Assembly (NCBI GenBank): GCA_964616015.1
Contig: CAZTTC010000054.1
Coordinates: 1 to 16,135 of the forward strand
Length of the DNA stretch: 16,135 nt
Source of the DNA: Methylibium sp964616015
GTDB taxonomy: Bacteria; Pseudomonadota; Gammaproteobacteria; Burkholderiales; Burkholderiaceae_C
Direction of reading: 5' to 3'
Shown: positions 13,472 to 16,135 of the stretch, piece by piece
Position numbering within the stretch: position 1 is the first letter of the stretch
How the letters are laid out: the number at the start of each line of letters is the position of its first letter
Made by a program: the position numbers and the translations under genes
The notes under the pieces: generated by a model
What the model saw: the letters and a program-made list of their open reading frames with translations, nothing else
Database searches by the model: none
Told to the model about the DNA's origin: nothing

Positions 13472-14169
13472 GGCGCCGGCCGCGGCGTCGCCCGCAACTC
13501 GCCGACGACGCGGCCACCGAGCTGGCCGGTGCGCTCGATGTGGTTGTAGTCCAGGCTGCCGGCGCGCATCTCGCCGCGGCCCGTGATCAGCACGACCGGC
13601 AGGTGCGAACGCACCCGCTCGGTCTCGGTGTAGATCTCGATGAACTCCCCACGGATCTCGAGCCGGTCGGTCGGCGCCTCCCCCGGCCCCGGCTCGCGAA
13701 CCACGGTGGCGCCCCCGGTCAGCCGGACCTGCGTCGCGTCGCCGTTGCTCAGGGCGCGCTGCGCCGCGCCCACGACGACGCGCCCGGCCGCATCGACCGC
13801 GCGCAGGCGCACGCCGTCGACCTCGATCGTGTCGTTGTCCGGGAAGTGCCGCAGACGATCCCCCTCGAGCCGCGACTGCAGAGCGCCGTCAGGGCGGTAG
13901 CTCACCACCGAGAAGTCCTGCATCGTGTAGTCCGGCTCGTGCCGCAACGCTGCCGCGCGCCCCGGATCGGCAGGCACCGGCGTGTTCTTCACCAGCCACC
14001 AGCTGAGCGCCGCCAGCGCCCCCATCAGCAGCACCGGCAGGTAACCCAGTCCCTGCTCCCACAGGCGCGCCGTCCAGGGCCCGGTGACGGGTGGCAGGCT
14101 CGACGCGCTCGGCGTCAGCGGCACCAACTCGCTGAACGGTGCCTGCGGGCTTTCGGCGTGCTCGGACAT
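13468..14169 (-). CDS. lptC: LPS export protein LptC
   Basis: This is a 233-residue bitopic inner-membrane protein of the LptBFGC-A-DE lipopolysaccharide transport bridge. One helix at about 43-60 anchors a periplasmic beta-jellyroll domain (about 75-225) with the family pattern PDYTMQDFSVVSYRPDG...GDRLRHFPDNDTIEVD and a C-terminal GRGEMRAGSLDYNH. The protein is somewhat longer than Escherichia coli LptC (191 aa), owing to a Pro/Ser-rich N-terminal extension of about 40 residues and a C-terminal tail. It lies 7 bp after kdsC. In most related genomes lptA and lptB would follow directly; here an SDR gene follows instead. Confidence 0.9.
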   Translation of the reverse strand: MSEHAESPQAPFSELVPLTPSASSLPPVTGPWTARLWEQGLGYLPVLLMGALAALSWWLVKNTPVPADPGRAAALRHEPDYTMQDFSVVSYRPDGALQSRLEGDRLRHFPDNDTIEVDGVRLRAVDAAGRVVVGAAQRALSNGDATQVRLTGGATVVREPGPGEAPTDRLEIRGEFIEIYTETERVRSHLPVVLITGRGEMRAGSLDYNHIERTGQLGGRVVGELRATPRPAP

Positions 14170-14176
14170 GCTGCGT

Positions 14177-14770
14177 TCAGGTCGACGGCTGGCCGTCGTC
14201 CAGCGTCGTCAGCTGGCCGCGCAGCAGGCCGGCGTAGCGGCCGGCGGCGATCAGCAGCAGGTCGCAGAGCTCGCGCGCCGCGCCGTGTCCACCGGGCACC
14301 GCCGTCACGTGGTCCACGACCGCGCGGACCTCGGCATGCGCGTTGACCGGCGCCGCGGCGAAACCACAGCGCAGCAGCAGCGGCAGGTCGGGCCAGTCGT
14401 CGCCCAGCACGGCCAGCTGCGGCCAGTCCAGCCCCAGCGTGAGCAACAGCCCCTGCGCCGCGGCCAGCTTGTCGTGAGCCCCGTAGGCGGCGTGCGCGAT
14501 GCCGAGGTCGGCGACGCGCCGCCGCACGGCCGGCGAGTCGCGCCCGGTCACGACGACGGGCGCGATGCCGCCGGCCCTCAGCAGCTTGAGCCCGTGGCCG
14601 TCGAGGGCGTTGAAGGCCTTGACGGTCTCGCCGTGCTCGCCGATGTAGAGCCGGCCGTCGGTCAGCACGCCGTCGACGTCGAAGACGGCCGCCCGGATGC
14701 CGCCGGCCGGGCCCTGCGCCTTCAGCAGCAGCGCGGGATCGAAGCTCAGCGTCGGTCGCAGCTCGCGCAT
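14177..14770 (-). CDS. kdsC: 3-deoxy-D-manno-octulosonate-8-phosphate phosphatase KdsC
   Basis: This 197-residue cytosolic HAD-superfamily phosphatase converts Kdo-8-phosphate to Kdo, the inner-core sugar of lipopolysaccharide. The motifs are FDVDGVLTDGRLYIGEHGE (nucleophile Asp31 and acid Asp33), VTGRDS (Thr75) and GDDWPDLP (Asp124, Asp128). It is capless (C0 type), as expected for tetrameric KdsC, and of usual length. A 10-bp gap separates it from kdsD and 7 bp from lptC, consistent with an operon for Kdo supply and LPS export. Confidence 0.95.
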   Translation of the reverse strand: MRELRPTLSFDPALLLKAQGPAGGIRAAVFDVDGVLTDGRLYIGEHGETVKAFNALDGHGLKLLRAGGIAPVVVTGRDSPAVRRRVADLGIAHAAYGAHDKLAAAQGLLLTLGLDWPQLAVLGDDWPDLPLLLRCGFAAAPVNAHAEVRAVVDHVTAVPGGHGAARELCDLLLIAAGRYAGLLRGQLTTLDDGQPST

Positions 14771-14780
14771 CGGGTCCGCG

Positions 14781-15824
14781 TCAGATGACCTTGGCGCGCA
14801 GCAGGTCGTTCGAGGTCACGGCGCCGACCAGCACGCCGGTCGCATCGACCACCAGCACGCTGGTGATCTTGGCGGTCTCCATCAGGTCGGCCGCCTCCAC
14901 CGCCAGCGCGTCGGCCTCGACGGTGCGCGGGTTGCGCGTCATCGCATCGGCCGCGCGGGTCTGGCGCAGGTCACCGCCGCGCTCGAACAGCCGACGCAGG
15001 TCGCCGTCGGTGAAGATGCCGATCGGCTTGCCCCCCGCATCGACGATCGCGGTGCAGCCCATGCCCTTGGCGCTCATCTCGCGCATCATGTCGGCCATCA
15101 GCGTGTCCAGGCCGATCTGCGGCACGCGCTCGCCGCTGCGCATCACGTCGCGCACATGGGTCAGCAGCTTGCGGCCCAGCGCGCCGCCCGGGTGAGACCG
15201 CGCGAAGTCCTCTTCCTTGAAGCCGCGCGCGTCCAGCAGCGCGACCGCCAGCGCGTCGCCCAGCGCCATCTGCGCCGTGGTGCTGGCGGTCGGCGCCAGG
15301 TTGAGCGGACAGGCTTCCTCCGCGACGCTGCTGTCGAGCACGACCGCGGCATGGCTGGCCAGCGACGACTCGACGCGGCCGGTCATCGCCACCAGCGGCA
15401 CGCCGAGGCGCCGCATGGCCGGCAGGATCGCGGCGAGCTCGTCGCTCTCGCCCGAGTTGGAGATCGCCAGCACCACGTCCTGCGGCGTCACCATGCCGAG
15501 GTCGCCATGGCTGGCCTCGGCGGGATGCACGAACATCGCCGGCGTCCCGGTCGAAGCCAGCGTGGCCGCGATCTTGCGGCCCACGTGGCCGCTCTTGCCC
15601 ATGCCCATCACGACGACGCGGCCGCGGCAGTCGAGCAGCGTCTCGACCGCCTGAGCGAAGGCTTCGGCCATCGGGCCGGCAATGCGTTGCTGCAGCGCCG
15701 TCAGGGCCTGGGCTTCGATGGCAAGAGCCTGCGCGCCGAGCTCGACGCTGCGCTGCGGAGAGGTTGCGGAAAAAGGGCTCAAGGGCGGCACCCGGGGCGC
15801 GGGCCGCCGGGCCTTGGGTAGCAT
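14781..15824 (-). CDS. kdsD: D-arabinose-5-phosphate isomerase KdsD (KpsF/GutQ family)
   Basis: This 347-residue protein isomerises ribulose-5-phosphate to arabinose-5-phosphate, the first step of Kdo synthesis. A SIS domain (about 45-185) carries GMGKSGHVGRKIAATLASTGTPA and ISNSGESDE, with the conserved SHPGGALGRKLL after it. Two CBS domains follow (about 220-283 and 288-347). The ATG at 15824 gives an N-terminus about 20 residues longer than usual, Pro/Arg-rich. A -10-like TAGAAT ends 6 bp before this ATG, so the message may be leaderless, or a GTG at codon 12 or TTG at codon 15 may be the true start. It heads the kdsD-kdsC-lptC-SDR operon. Confidence 0.95.
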   Translation of the reverse strand: MLPKARRPAPRVPPLSPFSATSPQRSVELGAQALAIEAQALTALQQRIAGPMAEAFAQAVETLLDCRGRVVVMGMGKSGHVGRKIAATLASTGTPAMFVHPAEASHGDLGMVTPQDVVLAISNSGESDELAAILPAMRRLGVPLVAMTGRVESSLASHAAVVLDSSVAEEACPLNLAPTASTTAQMALGDALAVALLDARGFKEEDFARSHPGGALGRKLLTHVRDVMRSGERVPQIGLDTLMADMMREMSAKGMGCTAIVDAGGKPIGIFTDGDLRRLFERGGDLRQTRAADAMTRNPRTVEADALAVEAADLMETAKITSVLVVDATGVLVGAVTSNDLLRAKVI

Positions 15825-15830
15825 CGAACG

Positions 15831-15836
15831 ATTCTA
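15831..15836 (-). promoter_or_regulatory. Possible -10 element TAGAAT of the kdsD operon
   Basis: TAGAAT on the minus strand matches five of six -10 consensus bases in the 70-bp divergent gap 15825-15894. The predicted transcript start falls on or next to the annotated kdsD ATG. No good -35 hexamer is seen 16-18 bp upstream, so the call is tentative. Confidence 0.35.
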
Positions 15837-15894
15837 GGCGCGCCCTCGCGCAGGCGTGGCCTGCGGCGGCACCGATCCTGCGAGCCCCGGACGA

Positions 15895-16135
15895 ATGGCC
15901 ACTTCGCTCGAACTGACGCTGCTCTACCTGATCGCCGCGGTGCTCGGCGTCACGGCCTGCCGTTCCCTGAAGCTGCCGCCGATGGTCGGCTACCTGGCGG
16001 TGGGCGTGCTGATCGGGCCGCATGCGCTCGCGCTGGCCGGTGATGCCGGCGGCATGCTGTACCTGGCGGAGTTCGGCGTTGTCTTCCTGATGTTCGTCAT
16101 CGGGCTCGAGTTCAACCTGCCCAAGCTGCGCAGCA
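15895..16135 (+). CDS. CPA2-type cation:proton antiporter (KefB/KefC-like), N-terminal part
   Basis: The first 80 residues, from the ATG at 15895, run off the right edge. The sequence MATSLELTLLYLIAAVLGV, LPPMVGYLAVGVLIGPHAL and LAEFGVVFLMFVIGLEFNLPKLR contains the first two or three helices and the GYL..G...GP and F.IGLE motifs of the Kef/CPA2 sodium/hydrogen exchanger domain. Members exchange K+ or Na+ for H+ across the inner membrane. Presence of a C-terminal TrkA-N/RCK domain cannot be judged here. Transcribed divergently from kdsD, an arrangement I associate with betaproteobacteria. Confidence 0.9.
   Translation, partial: MATSLELTLLYLIAAVLGVTACRSLKLPPMVGYLAVGVLIGPHALALAGDAGGMLYLAEFGVVFLMFVIGLEFNLPKLRS

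Overview
The window is about 16 kb of very GC-rich, densely coding chromosome. It probably comes from a betaproteobacterium of the order Burkholderiales, something like the Rubrivivax/Leptothrix/Roseateles group. This is inferred from base composition, from the kdsD-kdsC-lptC cluster divergent from a CPA2-type cation antiporter, from a Gly-rich RRM protein gene, and from a LuxR-type regulator with a cep-box-like operator. No species can be named from the sequence alone, and there are no tRNA, rRNA, IS or CRISPR features.

Left part (1-4041): a compact accessory module that looks like a quorum-sensing-controlled secreted-peptide system. On the minus strand, in transcription order, are a LuxR-family regulator with an autoinducer-binding domain (3448-2723), a near-canonical lux/cep-box dyad (2686-2667), a tiny precursor gene whose C-terminus carries a textbook double-glycine leader followed by an 11-residue core (2590-2447), two perfect palindromes that look like an attenuator, a CvaA-like HlyD adaptor (2355-1069), and a C39-peptidase ABC exporter (1061 to beyond the window edge). 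A small gene resembling the DUF4902 family, which I associate with AHL quorum-sensing loci, lies divergently beside luxR (3565-4041), with a second, weaker lux-box-like dyad between them. The simplest model is that the LuxR protein, perhaps with an acyl-homoserine lactone, turns on the peptide gene, and that the C39 exporter trims the leader and secretes the peptide.

Middle part (4175-11904): all genes are on the minus strand. A secreted alpha/beta hydrolase is translationally coupled to a NatA/NatB-type ABC exporter (7610-4175). Upstream lies a TSUP-family anion exporter (8469-7708), preceded by a structured, terminator-bearing leader region. Then comes a group of a BtuF-like binding protein, a MarC-family membrane protein and a GMC oxidoreductase (11904-8771).

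Right part (12101-16135): an RRM/Gly-rich RNA-binding protein gene on the plus strand ends in a strong intrinsic terminator. It converges on a minus-strand envelope operon, kdsD-kdsC-lptC-SDR, for Kdo synthesis and LPS export. The expected lptA-lptB genes are not next to lptC. The start of a KefB/KefC-like antiporter gene runs off the right edge.
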